Position numbers and translations under genes: made by a program
Part shown: positions 9,066 through 15,885 of the stretch, in pieces
How the letters are laid out: each line of letters starts with the position of its first letter
How positions within the stretch are numbered: the stretch's first letter is position 1
Assembly (NCBI GenBank): GCA_019247075.1
Contig: JAFAPR010000100.1
Coordinates: 1-49,839, forward strand
Direction of reading: 5' to 3'
Length of the DNA: 49,839 nucleotides
Source of the DNA: Solirubrobacterales bacterium
GTDB lineage: Bacteria > Actinomycetota > Thermoleophilia > Solirubrobacterales > Solirubrobacteraceae
The notes under the pieces: model-generated
Database searches by the model: none
Seen by the model: the letters and a program-made list of their open reading frames with translations, nothing else
Told to the model about the DNA's origin: nothing

Positions 9066-9113
9066 GGTTCCCTGAGAGCCGTGGGCGCGGCTCTCGAACT
9101 AGGGTAGAGAACC
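9066..9113 (-). terminator. long imperfect stem-loop downstream of aacS
   Basis: Inner perfect 8-bp stem GAGAGCCG (9074-9081) / CGGCTCTC (9088-9095) with a 6-nt loop. The outer arms GGTT and CCCT (9066-9073) can pair with AGGG (9101-9104) and AACC (9110-9113) across internal loops. It lies after the acetoacetyl-CoA synthetase stop and before htrA, both on the minus strand. No T-run follows, so termination is inferred from position only. Confidence 0.45.
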
Positions 9114-9158
9114 GCGCCGGTGGGCCGCCGCAAGTCGGTCTCCCCAACGGCGCGCGTG

Positions 9159-11105
9159 TCAGTCCCGCGCGAAATCTCGCTCTTGGGCCAGCGCGACAAA
9201 GTAATCGAGCGCCTCGGGGTTAGCCAGTGATTCGCGGCTGGCCGCCTGCTCGGGCGCGGTGCCCATGAGAATGCGCTTGACCGGAACCTCGAGCACCTTG
9301 CCCGAGAGCGTGCGCGGCACCTCGGCGATCTGCCGCACATCGTCCGGCACGTGGCGCGGTGAGGCTTCCTCGCGGATCCTGCGCTTGATCGCCGCCACCA
9401 GCCCGTGGTCGAGCTTGGCCCCGTCGCGCAGCACCACGAAGAGCGGCATCCATCCCCCCGTTCCCTCTCGCGGGAGATCCAGGACGAGAGCGTCGAGCAC
9501 ATCCGGGACGTCGAGAACCGCGCGGTAGATCTCGCTCGTACCCATCCTGACGCCGCCGCGGTTGATCGTCGAGTCCGAGCGCCCGTAGATGATCGCGGTC
9601 CCGCGCGGCGTGATCTCGATCCAGTCGCCGTGGCGCCAGATCCCGGGATACATCGAGAAGTAGCTTTCGCGGTAACGCGAGCCGTCCTCATCGCCCCAGA
9701 AGTAGATCGGCATCGAGGGCATCGGCTGGCTAATGACCAGCTCTCCGACCTCGCCCACCACCGACCTGCCCTCCGGATCCCAAGCCTCGACTGCGCAGCC
9801 GAGCGCCCGGCCCTGGAGCTCGCCTTCCCTCACCGGCAGCGTCGGGACTCCGCCTACAAACGCCGTGCACACGTCGGTCCCGCCGGAGGTCGAGAACAAC
9901 CAGACGTCGGGCCCCAGCTGGTCATAGATCCAGCGGAAGCCCTCGCGCGCGAGCGGCGAACCGGTCGAGCCGACCGCCCGCAGATTCGGCAGTTCGCCGC
10001 CGGATGCGGGCTCGAGCCCCGCCTTCATGCAGGAGCTGATGAAGGCCGCGCTGGTGCCGAAGCAGGTCATGCCGGTGCGCTGCGCAAGGGTCCACAGCGT
10101 GCCGAGGTCGGGGTGGCCGGGATTGCCGTCGTAGAGCACGATCGAGGCCTCGGTCAACAGCACCCCGACGAGAAAGTTCCACATCATCCAGCCCGTGGTG
10201 GAGAACCAGAACAAGCGATCACCCGGCTGGGCATCTAGATGGAGATGGCTCTTCTTCAACTGCTCGAGCAAGATTCCGCCCTGCCCGTGGACGATCGGCT
10301 TCGGTAGCCCAGTGGTGCCCGAGCTATAGAGCACCCAGAGCGGGTGGGCGAAGTCAAGGGGCGAGAACTCGAGGTCTCCCGATCCCAGAAAGCCCGGCTC
10401 CCAGCCCGATCCGTCAAGGTAGCCGAGCGTGACGAGGCGCTGCACCGACCGAACCGAATCGGCGATCTCCCGCACCACCTGGCGGCGGTCAAAGTCGCGC
10501 CCCCCGTAGCGGTAGCCATCGATCGCCAGCAGTACCTTCGGCTCGATCTGACCAAAGCGGTCGATCACGCTACGCGCGCCGAACTCGGGCGCGGCAGAGG
10601 ACCAGATCGCGCCCAGCGAAGCGCATGCGAGAAAGGCCGCGACCGTCTCCGGGATATTGGGAAGGTAGGCGGCCACGCGGTCACCCTCGCCCACCCCCAG
10701 GTTGCGGAGTCCCGCGGCGATTGCAGCGGTGTGCTCGCGCAGCTGGCCCCAGCTCCATTCGCCGGGCTCGCGCAGCTCGGATGCGTGCCGGAGCGCTATC
10801 TCATCCGGGGACTTGTCCCGGAAGATGTGCTCGGCATAGCTGCACCGCGCGCCCGGGAGCCACTGCGCTCCGGGCATCTCGCGCCTGCCAAGCACCTTCT
10901 CCGGCTCTCGCGAGAAACGCACGTCGAAGAACTCGATGATCGACAGCCAGAACTCCTCGAGGTCCCGCACCGACCACCGCCACAGCTCTTCGTAGGAGCC
11001 CAGTTTGAGCCCGCGGGTTTGCTCCAACCAGCGCCGGTAACGCGTGATCGTGGCGCGCTCGGCACGGGCCGGCGAGGGCTTCCAAAGCGGTTCCGGCGAA
11101 CCCAT
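9159..11105 (-). CDS. aacS: acetoacetyl-CoA synthetase
   Basis: 648 aa, the usual length for AacS. It activates acetoacetate to acetoacetyl-CoA with ATP (ANL adenylate-forming superfamily). The N-terminus has the ACS-type lead MGSPEPLWKPSP...LEEFWLSIIEFF. The AMP-binding P-loop is LYSSGTTGLPKPIVHG; GRSDSTINRGGVRMG gives the adenylate-binding core; LSGKVLEVPVKRIL near the C-terminus supplies the catalytic Lys. The frame is open far upstream, but the ATG at 11105 matches the family start, and further extension would overlap the divergent redox gene. No thiolase or CoA-transferase partner is nearby. It probably feeds ketone-body or polyhydroxybutyrate-derived acetoacetate into the acyl-CoA pool used by the fatty-acid genes further along. 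Confidence 0.95.
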   Translation of the reverse strand: MGSPEPLWKPSPARAERATITRYRRWLEQTRGLKLGSYEELWRWSVRDLEEFWLSIIEFFDVRFSREPEKVLGRREMPGAQWLPGARCSYAEHIFRDKSPDEIALRHASELREPGEWSWGQLREHTAAIAAGLRNLGVGEGDRVAAYLPNIPETVAAFLACASLGAIWSSAAPEFGARSVIDRFGQIEPKVLLAIDGYRYGGRDFDRRQVVREIADSVRSVQRLVTLGYLDGSGWEPGFLGSGDLEFSPLDFAHPLWVLYSSGTTGLPKPIVHGQGGILLEQLKKSHLHLDAQPGDRLFWFSTTGWMMWNFLVGVLLTEASIVLYDGNPGHPDLGTLWTLAQRTGMTCFGTSAAFISSCMKAGLEPASGGELPNLRAVGSTGSPLAREGFRWIYDQLGPDVWLFSTSGGTDVCTAFVGGVPTLPVREGELQGRALGCAVEAWDPEGRSVVGEVGELVISQPMPSMPIYFWGDEDGSRYRESYFSMYPGIWRHGDWIEITPRGTAIIYGRSDSTINRGGVRMGTSEIYRAVLDVPDVLDALVLDLPREGTGGWMPLFVVLRDGAKLDHGLVAAIKRRIREEASPRHVPDDVRQIAEVPRTLSGKVLEVPVKRILMGTAPEQAASRESLANPEALDYFVALAQERDFARD

Positions 11106-11130
11106 TTCGAGCGGGAGTATCGCGTAGCTG

Positions 11131-11136
11131 TACGCT
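11131..11136 (+). promoter_or_regulatory. candidate -10 element of the selenoprotein gene
   Basis: TACGCT, the hexamer that recurs ahead of several genes here. Transcription would begin near 11143, which excludes a TTG start at 11136 and leaves the GTG at 11187 with a leader of about 44 nt. No convincing -35. Confidence 0.3.
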
Positions 11137-11186
11137 TGCCGACGTGGCCGCCGGCGCCTCAGGACCGCATCATCTCGGACGCGCCC

Positions 11187-11732
11187 GTGCGGGCTGACGC
11201 GCTTGCAGACATCGTGCTGCCCGACCAGGACGGCAACGAGGTCCGCCTGGGAGATCTCTGGCACGACCGCCCGGTAGCGCTGGTCTGGCTCCGCCACTGG
11301 GGCTGAATTTTCTGTAAGGAACACGCGGTCCAGTTGGACCACGCCCGGGACGAGTTCGAGGCGGCCGGCGCCGGGCTTGTGCTGATCGGGCAGGCCACGC
11401 CCCGCCACGCGGCGCACTTTCGCCGCCGCCAGGGAATCGAGCTCGAGGTGCTCGCCGACGAGTGGCGCGAGAGCTACCGGGCGGCAGGCGCCAAGATCGC
11501 AACGGTCTCGGAGCTGGTGGGGCCGAAGATGATCGCCAAGGGCGCCCTCGCCACCGTGCGCACGCGGAAGCTCCAGACACGTCCCATCGGCAATTCGGCG
11601 CAGCTGGGCGGCGCCATGGTGATCCTGCCCGACGGTCGGGTCGGCTGGTCGCACATGTCCGCGGACGCGAGCGACAACGCTGCGCCGCGCGAGATCCTGG
11701 CCGCCGTTCGCGCTTGCGGGCTGAGCGGCTGA
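11187..11732 (+). CDS. candidate selenoprotein: AhpC/TSA-like (SelU/PRXL2-type) redox protein with UxxC
   Basis: 181 aa if the in-frame TGA at 11304-11306 is read as selenocysteine (U40). Before the TGA: ADIVLPDQDGNEVRLGDLW and ALVWLRHWG. After it: IFCKEHAVQLDHARDEF and, near the end, AQLGGAMVILPDGRVGW. These two halves are the N- and C-terminal parts of one AhpC-TSA_2 thioredoxin-fold domain, whose members carry RHFGCxFCRE. The TGA replaces the first Cys of that CxxC, giving U-I-F-C. A stem-loop of bacterial SECIS type follows at 11327-11340. The family is that of vertebrate SelU/PRXL2; the likely role is thiol/peroxide redox chemistry. Start: GTG 11187 (a TTG at 11136 is the alternative). 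A nonsense mutation (TGC to TGA) or sequencing error is the competing explanation. The Sec machinery (selA, selB, selC, selD) is not in the window. Confidence 0.78.
11324..11343 (+). promoter_or_regulatory. bSECIS-like stem-loop downstream of the in-frame UGA
   Basis: Perfect 5-bp stem GGTCC (11327-11331) / GGACC (11336-11340) closing a tetraloop AGTT (11332-11335). CG (11324-11325) and CG (11342-11343) extend it across one C-A mismatch. The loop starts 26 nt after the UGA and has G as its second base. This fits the known bacterial SECIS rule: apical loop roughly 16-37 nt from UGA with a G among its first two bases. Such a hairpin would recruit SelB. Confidence 0.65.
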
Positions 11733-11815
11733 CGGCGCCTCGCTCAGCGGTGAGCGGCTGACCGCGCCTCGCTCAGCGGTGAGCGGCTGGCCGCGCCGAG
11801 CGCGCGCTCAGCGGT
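11723..11815 (+). repeat. three-copy tandem repeat with stem-loop, between convergent genes
   Basis: Unit 1 (11723-11751) and unit 2 (11752-11780) are 29 bp each and differ at one base; unit 3 (11781-11815) is a 35-bp variant with a 6-bp insertion. Each unit starts GAGCGGCTG and ends GCTCAGCGGT, so GCTGAGCG-type and CGCTCAGC-type arms can form an 8-bp stem. The TGA stop of the redox gene lies inside unit 1. The array ends 4 bp before the zur stop, so it may be a bidirectional terminator that expanded. Confidence 0.8.
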
Positions 11816-11818
11816 GAG

Positions 11819-12262
11819 CTAAGCGCACCGCTCGCAGGCGCCGCGCAGCAGGATGTCGTGTCCCGAGATGCGCATCCCGAGGCGATCCGAGAGCTTGCCG
11901 ATTGCCCGCTCGAGGCCCGGATCGTCAAATGCGATCAGGCGGCCACACCCCTCGCAGACAAGATGGTGATGGTGCTCGCCGCTTGGATGCTGGCGCTCGA
12001 ACCGAGCCTGGCCATCCCCGACCTCCACTCGCTCCGCCAGGTCGTGCTCGACGAGCAGGTCGAGTACCCGGTAGATACTCGCGCGCCCCGGCGAGCGGCC
12101 CGTGGCGCGTAGAGCGTCCTCGATCTCCGTGGCGCTCAGCGCGCACGGCTGCGCAGCCAACAGATCGATCACCCGCTCCCTGGCGCCGCCGCGCTTGAGG
12201 CCGGCGCCTGCGAGTACCTCGTGCACGTGCTCGCTCCATGCCTGGGCTTGTTGCGACGCCAT
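11819..12262 (-). CDS. zur: Fur-family zinc uptake regulator (Zur)
   Basis: 147 aa from ATG 12262. The N-terminal winged helix (about 10-85) contains RERVIDLLAAQ and SRASIYRVLDLL-like recognition elements (here GRASIYRVLDLLVEHDL). The dimerisation/metal domain follows with EHHHHLVCEGCGRLI, giving the His cluster and first CxxC, and a C-terminal CERC, the second CxxC of the structural Zn site. Fur, Zur and PerR are hard to tell apart by sequence; the divergent znuABC operon argues strongly for Zur. The start is supported by TACGCT (12276-12271) 8 nt upstream. An in-frame TTG at 12271 would lie inside that promoter and is rejected. It probably autoregulates through the shared intergenic region. 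Confidence 0.9.
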   Translation of the reverse strand: MASQQAQAWSEHVHEVLAGAGLKRGGARERVIDLLAAQPCALSATEIEDALRATGRSPGRASIYRVLDLLVEHDLAERVEVGDGQARFERQHPSGEHHHHLVCEGCGRLIAFDDPGLERAIGKLSDRLGMRISGHDILLRGACERCA

Positions 12263-12270
12263 CCGAGTCA

Positions 12271-12276
12271 AGCGTA
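12271..12276 (-). promoter_or_regulatory. -10 element of zur
   Basis: TACGCT on the minus strand, 8 nt before the ATG at 12262; the transcript would have a leader of only one or two bases. Confidence 0.4.
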
Positions 12277-12296
12277 GCGCCTTCCCGCGACAAGAT

Positions 12297-12315
12297 GGTA
12301 ATGAGACTCAATCCC
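12297..12315. promoter_or_regulatory. candidate Zur operator between zur and znuA
   Basis: Imperfect 19-bp palindrome GGTAATGAGACTCAATCCC centred on the A at 12306, with 7 of 9 positions paired and a perfect TGAGACTCA core. It sits between the divergent starts, upstream of the znuA -10 hexamer, where a Fur-family repressor would control both genes. It does not match any Zur-box consensus I can quote exactly; the assignment rests on symmetry and position. Confidence 0.5.
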
Positions 12316-12323
12316 ATCCTTGT

Positions 12324-12329
12324 TATGCT
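12324..12329 (+). promoter_or_regulatory. -10 element of znuA, leaderless type
   Basis: TATGCT followed by exactly 6 nt and the GTG at 12336. It lies 9 bp after the candidate Zur operator, so a bound repressor would block it. Confidence 0.5.
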
Positions 12330-12335
12330 TGTCGC

Positions 12336-13241
12336 GTGCACAAGCTCGCTGCACTGGCGGCCGTCGTCGCGGCCCTCGCGCTTGCGACCGGGTGCATGGG
12401 AACGCCAATGGAGGCTCGCGCGGGCGGCATCGCAATCGTCGCGGCCGAGAACTTCTGGGGCAGCATCGCCGCCCAGCTGGCGGGCTCCCGGGCGGCGGTG
12501 GTGAGCATCATCCGCAACCCCGCTCAGGACCCCCACTCCTACGAGCCAACGGCGGCCGACGCGCGTACGCTGGCAAGCGCCAGGCTCGCAATTGTCAACG
12601 GCGTCGGTTACGACCCGTGGGCCTCCCAGCTGATCGCCGCTAACCCCACGCCTGGCCGCGTGGTGCTGAACGTCGGCACAGTTGTTGGCGCCAGCGCCGG
12701 CGACAATCCCCACCGCTGGTACGACCCGGCCGACGTGGAGAAGGTCGCAAACGCGATCACCGCCGACCTGGTGCGGCTCGATCCCAAGCACGCTCTGTAC
12801 TTCGACCGACGTCGAGCGACCTTCGAGAACACCGACCTGGCTGCCTATCACGCGCTGATCGCCGCCATCGGGGCGCGCTATGCCGGCGTACCCGTGGGCG
12901 CTTCCGAGAGCATCTTCGCGCTCCAGGCGCCCTCCCTGCGCCTGAGGTTGATCACGCCGTACAGCTTCATGAAGGCCGTCAGCGAAGGCACGGAGCTCAC
13001 CGCTTCAGACGTCGCCACTGCCGAGCGCCAGGTCGCAGAGCGGCAGATCAAGGTGTGGATCTACAACGCGCAGAACTCGACGCCAGAGGTCGAGCGGCTC
13101 GCGGCGCTCGCGCGAGCCCACGGCATCCCGGTGGTGACGATCACCGAGACGCTGTCGCCCGTCTCCGACAGCTTCGAGCGTTGGCAGGTCGCCCAGCTCA
13201 AGCGCATCGAAGCCGCTCTGCACAGGGCGACAGGGCGATGA
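12336..13241 (+). CDS. znuA: zinc ABC transporter substrate-binding lipoprotein
   Basis: 301 aa from GTG 12336. A signal peptide with lipobox-like LATGC (Cys about residue 20) marks it as a lipoprotein. It belongs to the cluster A-I (ZnuA/TroA) metal-binding family: ligand candidates lie in NPAQDPHSYEPTAAD and NPHRWYDPADVEKVA, with the typical central alpha-helix before the second lobe. There is no long His-rich loop. It captures Zn2+ (Mn2+ cannot be excluded) outside the membrane and passes it to ZnuB/ZnuC. It is the first gene of a tightly coupled operon; its stop overlaps the znuC ATG (ATGA). The longer open frame upstream runs through zur and is not real. Confidence 0.92.
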   Translation: MHKLAALAAVVAALALATGCMGTPMEARAGGIAIVAAENFWGSIAAQLAGSRAAVVSIIRNPAQDPHSYEPTAADARTLASARLAIVNGVGYDPWASQLIAANPTPGRVVLNVGTVVGASAGDNPHRWYDPADVEKVANAITADLVRLDPKHALYFDRRRATFENTDLAAYHALIAAIGARYAGVPVGASESIFALQAPSLRLRLITPYSFMKAVSEGTELTASDVATAERQVAERQIKVWIYNAQNSTPEVERLAALARAHGIPVVTITETLSPVSDSFERWQVAQLKRIEAALHRATGR

Positions 13242-14110
13242 CCGAGACCGCGACGTCTGAGCCAGTCGGGGCCCAAAGCGAGCGCTGCACCGCTGCGGTG
13301 CGGATCTCTGGTGCGAGCGTCCGGCTCGGCGGCCGCATCATCTTCGCCGACGTGGATCTGACCGTCGACTCGGGGCAGTTCGTGGCTATTCTCGGGCCAA
13401 ACGGCGCGGGAAAGTCGACGTTGATGCGGGCGATCCTAGGGCTCGCGCCGCTCGCCGCCGGGTCGGTACAGGTGCTGGGAGACACGCCGGCGGGCGCGCG
13501 CTCGCGGGTTGGCTATCTGCCGCAGCAGCGAAGCTTGGACCGAGCGGCGGGAGTGCGCGGGGTTGACCTGGTGCGCCTCGGTCTCGACGGGACGCGCTGG
13601 GGCCTGCCGCTGCCTCCCCTGGGCAAAGCGCGCCGGCGCAGCGAGCGCAACCGGATCGCCGAGGTGATCGAGTTGGTGGGGGCGAGCGCCTACGCGGGGC
13701 GAGCCATCGGCGAGCTGTCGGGCGGCGAGCAGCAGCGGCTGCTGATCGCGCAAGCGCTGGTGCGCCGACCCGAGTTGCTGATCCTCGACGAGCCGCTCGA
13801 CAGCCTCGATCTCCCCAACCAGGCCGCCGTCGCGGCGCTTGTCCGTGGCGTGACGAGCCGCGAGCGGGTGGCGGTGCTGCTCGTGGCCCACGATGTAAAC
13901 CCGTTGCTCCCCCACCTCGACCGCGTGGTCTACCTCGCCGGCGGCCGCGCCCTGACCGGGCCGGTAGACGAGGTCATCACCGCGCCCAGGTTGAGCGCGC
14001 TCTACGGGGCGCCGATCGAGGTCCTGCGCACCAGCGACGGCCGCCTGGTGGTCGTGGGGCTGCCCGAAGCCCCCCACCACCACGGCGACCGTCACGAGCC
14101 GCAGCCATGA
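13238..14110 (+). CDS. znuC: zinc ABC transporter ATP-binding protein
   Basis: 290 aa. Walker A GPNGAGKST (about residue 53), Q-loop in YLPQQRSLDR, signature LSGGEQQRL (about 160), Walker B LLILDEP with D-loop DSLD, and H-loop LLVAHD. A His-containing C-terminus (PHHHGDRHE) may be a minor metal-binding tail. It energises zinc import with the two downstream permeases. The start overlaps the znuA stop and its stop overlaps znuB, so translation is coupled. Confidence 0.94.
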   Translation: MTETATSEPVGAQSERCTAAVRISGASVRLGGRIIFADVDLTVDSGQFVAILGPNGAGKSTLMRAILGLAPLAAGSVQVLGDTPAGARSRVGYLPQQRSLDRAAGVRGVDLVRLGLDGTRWGLPLPPLGKARRRSERNRIAEVIELVGASAYAGRAIGELSGGEQQRLLIAQALVRRPELLILDEPLDSLDLPNQAAVAALVRGVTSRERVAVLLVAHDVNPLLPHLDRVVYLAGGRALTGPVDEVITAPRLSALYGAPIEVLRTSDGRLVVVGLPEAPHHHGDRHEPQP

Positions 14111-15024
14111 CGCCCACAGTCAATCCCTCGCTATCTCTCAACCTGGTCGCCGATCTCCGGGATCTATTCCAGTTTCCGTTCATGGTGCACGCGCTCGAGG
14201 CGGCGACGATCGTCGCCGTGCTCGCGTCCGTGGTGGGTTGGTACGTGGTCCTGCGGCGCCAGGCGTTCGCCGGCCACACGCTTTCCGTAATGGCGTTCCC
14301 CGGTGCCGCGGGGGCGGCGCTGGCCGGCTGGCCCGCCGCGCTCGGCTATTACGTGGCGTGCGCCGCGGCGGCGCTCGCGATGGCGGGAACAGGTCCGGCG
14401 GTGGGGCGGCACAAAAGCGTGGCCAGCGCGGTGATCGCCACAGTGCAAATCACGGGTCTGGCCGCCGGATTCCTCTTCCTGTCGCTCAACCATCAGATTC
14501 TCGTCGGCCTCGAAACCCTGCTGTTCGGGACCTTTTTGGGTGTCTCGAGCAGCCAGGTGCTGGTGCTGCTGGCGATCGCGGCCGGCGTGCTCGCGGTGAC
14601 CGCGTTGATAGCGCGTCCGCTGCACTTCTGCACCCTCGATCCCGAGGTCGCCCGAGCCCGGGGCGTTCCCGTGCGCGCGCTGGACGTTTGCTTCCTGCTC
14701 ATCCTCGCGTTCGCGGTCGCGGCCACCAGCCAGATTACGGGCGCGTTGCTGACGTTCGCGCTGCTCGTCGCGCCGCCCGCGGCCGCACAGCTCATTACCG
14801 GCCGGACCCTCGCCGGGCTCGTCGTGAGCGTGGCAATCGCGCTCGTGGTGGCGTGGCTCGGGCTGGCTGCGGCGTACTTCTCGATCTATCCCGCCGGCTT
14901 CTACGTAACCACGTTCGCGCTGGCCGCATACGTGCTCGCGTGGACGGCTCGCGCCGCTCGCGGGCGCTTGGCCGCGCGGCGTCGCACAAGGCTCCCCTCG
15001 GCCGGCGTGCTGGAGAGCGGCTGA
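14107..15024 (+). CDS. znuB: zinc ABC transporter permease (first of two)
   Basis: 305 aa ABC-3 family permease with about eight hydrophobic segments from residue 30 to 285. The cytoplasmic coupling region is PEVARARGVPVRALD, and the family stretch ALLTFALLVAPPAAA lies in the last third. The C-terminus is Arg-rich and cytoplasmic. The start overlaps znuC (ATGA). It probably pairs with the second permease as a heterodimer, or the two arose by tandem duplication and serve alternative pores. Confidence 0.93.
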   Translation: MTPTVNPSLSLNLVADLRDLFQFPFMVHALEAATIVAVLASVVGWYVVLRRQAFAGHTLSVMAFPGAAGAALAGWPAALGYYVACAAAALAMAGTGPAVGRHKSVASAVIATVQITGLAAGFLFLSLNHQILVGLETLLFGTFLGVSSSQVLVLLAIAAGVLAVTALIARPLHFCTLDPEVARARGVPVRALDVCFLLILAFAVAATSQITGALLTFALLVAPPAAAQLITGRTLAGLVVSVAIALVVAWLGLAAAYFSIYPAGFYVTTFALAAYVLAWTARAARGRLAARRRTRLPSAGVLESG

Positions 15025-15860
15025 TGTTTTCGCATGACTTCGTCCGCGACGCGTATATCGCGGGGACGCCAATCGCGCTGGCCTGCGGGCTGATCGGCTG
15101 GTTCGCGGTTCTCCGCGCCCAGGTATTTGCCGGCGACGCTCTGAGCCACGTAGCGTTCGTGGGCGCGATCGCCGCGGCCGTGGCAGGCGTCGACGAGCGC
15201 GTGGGGCTGTTCGCCTTCACGCTGGCCGTCGCGCTCGGAATTGCCGCCCTCGGCGGCCGCCGGGGAGAAGCCGACGACGCGGCGATCGGCATCGTCTTCG
15301 CCTGGGTGCTCGGCGTGGGCGTGCTACTGCTGGCGGTGCTCGCAACTACCCCCCGCGGCTCGGCGGGGGTGACGCTGGCGAACACGCTGTTCGGCTCGAT
15401 CTTCTCGCTCACCAGTGGAGCGTCCCTGTTGGCGGCGGCCGTCGCGCTGATCGTGGCCTGCGCGCTGTGCGTGATGCTGCGCCCGCTGCTGCTGTCGACC
15501 TTGGACGGGGAGTTGGCGACCGTTCGGGGCGTTCCGGTGCGAGCGCTCGGAGCGGCCTTCCTCGGGCTGCTCGCCGCGGTCACCGCACAGAGCACGCAGG
15601 CGGTCGGGGCGCTGCTGTTGCTCGGTCTGCTGGCGGCGCCGGCGGGCGCCGCGCACCTCCTTACCGCGCGACCCTACCGCGGTCTGGCGCTGGCCGCGGG
15701 GATCGCAGTCGCTTCCATGTGGGGGGGTCTGGCGCTGTCGTACGCGGTGCCCTCTCTCCCTCCCTCGAGCGCGATCATTGGGTTCGCGGCGGCGGCCTAC
15801 GTGGGGGCGGCGCTGTGGCGCTGGGAACGGGCGAGGTCGCCTTTACATCAAACAACGTGA
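15024..15860 (+). CDS. zinc ABC transporter permease (second)
   Basis: 278 aa, also ABC-3 family. It shares the layout of the preceding gene: GWFAVLRAQVFAGDALSHVAFVGA near the N-terminus, GELATVRGVPVRALG as coupling motif, and GALLLLGLLAAPAGAAHLL. The start ATG overlaps the previous stop by one base (TGATG), so stoichiometric translation is expected. Two different ABC-3 permeases after one ATPase is less common than a single ZnuB homodimer. It ends 25 bp before the acyl-CoA dehydrogenase start. Confidence 0.92.
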   Translation: MFSHDFVRDAYIAGTPIALACGLIGWFAVLRAQVFAGDALSHVAFVGAIAAAVAGVDERVGLFAFTLAVALGIAALGGRRGEADDAAIGIVFAWVLGVGVLLLAVLATTPRGSAGVTLANTLFGSIFSLTSGASLLAAAVALIVACALCVMLRPLLLSTLDGELATVRGVPVRALGAAFLGLLAAVTAQSTQAVGALLLLGLLAAPAGAAHLLTARPYRGLALAAGIAVASMWGGLALSYAVPSLPPSSAIIGFAAAAYVGAALWRWERARSPLHQTT

Positions 15861-15873
15861 CAACAGATCATGT

Positions 15874-15879
15874 TATCCT
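15874..15879 (+). promoter_or_regulatory. -10 element of the first acyl-CoA dehydrogenase pair, leaderless type
   Basis: TATCCT plus exactly 6 nt before ATG 15886, in a locally AT-rich patch (15846-15879). AACAGA (15863-15868) and CATGTT (15869-15874) form a weak inverted repeat here that could be a regulator site. Confidence 0.42.
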
Positions 15880-15885
15880 GCCGCC

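Noticed and set aside
9405-10238. 277-aa plus-strand frame antisense to acetoacetyl-CoA synthetase
   Set aside because: Third-position GC pattern shadow without domains.
11144-11197. 17-codon open frame with GTG 7 nt after TACGCT, possible leader peptide
   Set aside because: It has no recognisable sequence feature and ends inside the selenoprotein gene; chance cannot be excluded.
11304-11306. TGA as an ordinary stop, with a separate gene starting at 11334
   Set aside because: The two halves form one domain, the stop is exactly at an active-site Cys, and a SECIS-like hairpin follows. Sequencing error remains possible and is stated.
12102-12335. N-terminal extension of znuA
   Set aside because: It runs antisense through zur and the operator; the GTG at 12336 gives a clean lipoprotein signal.
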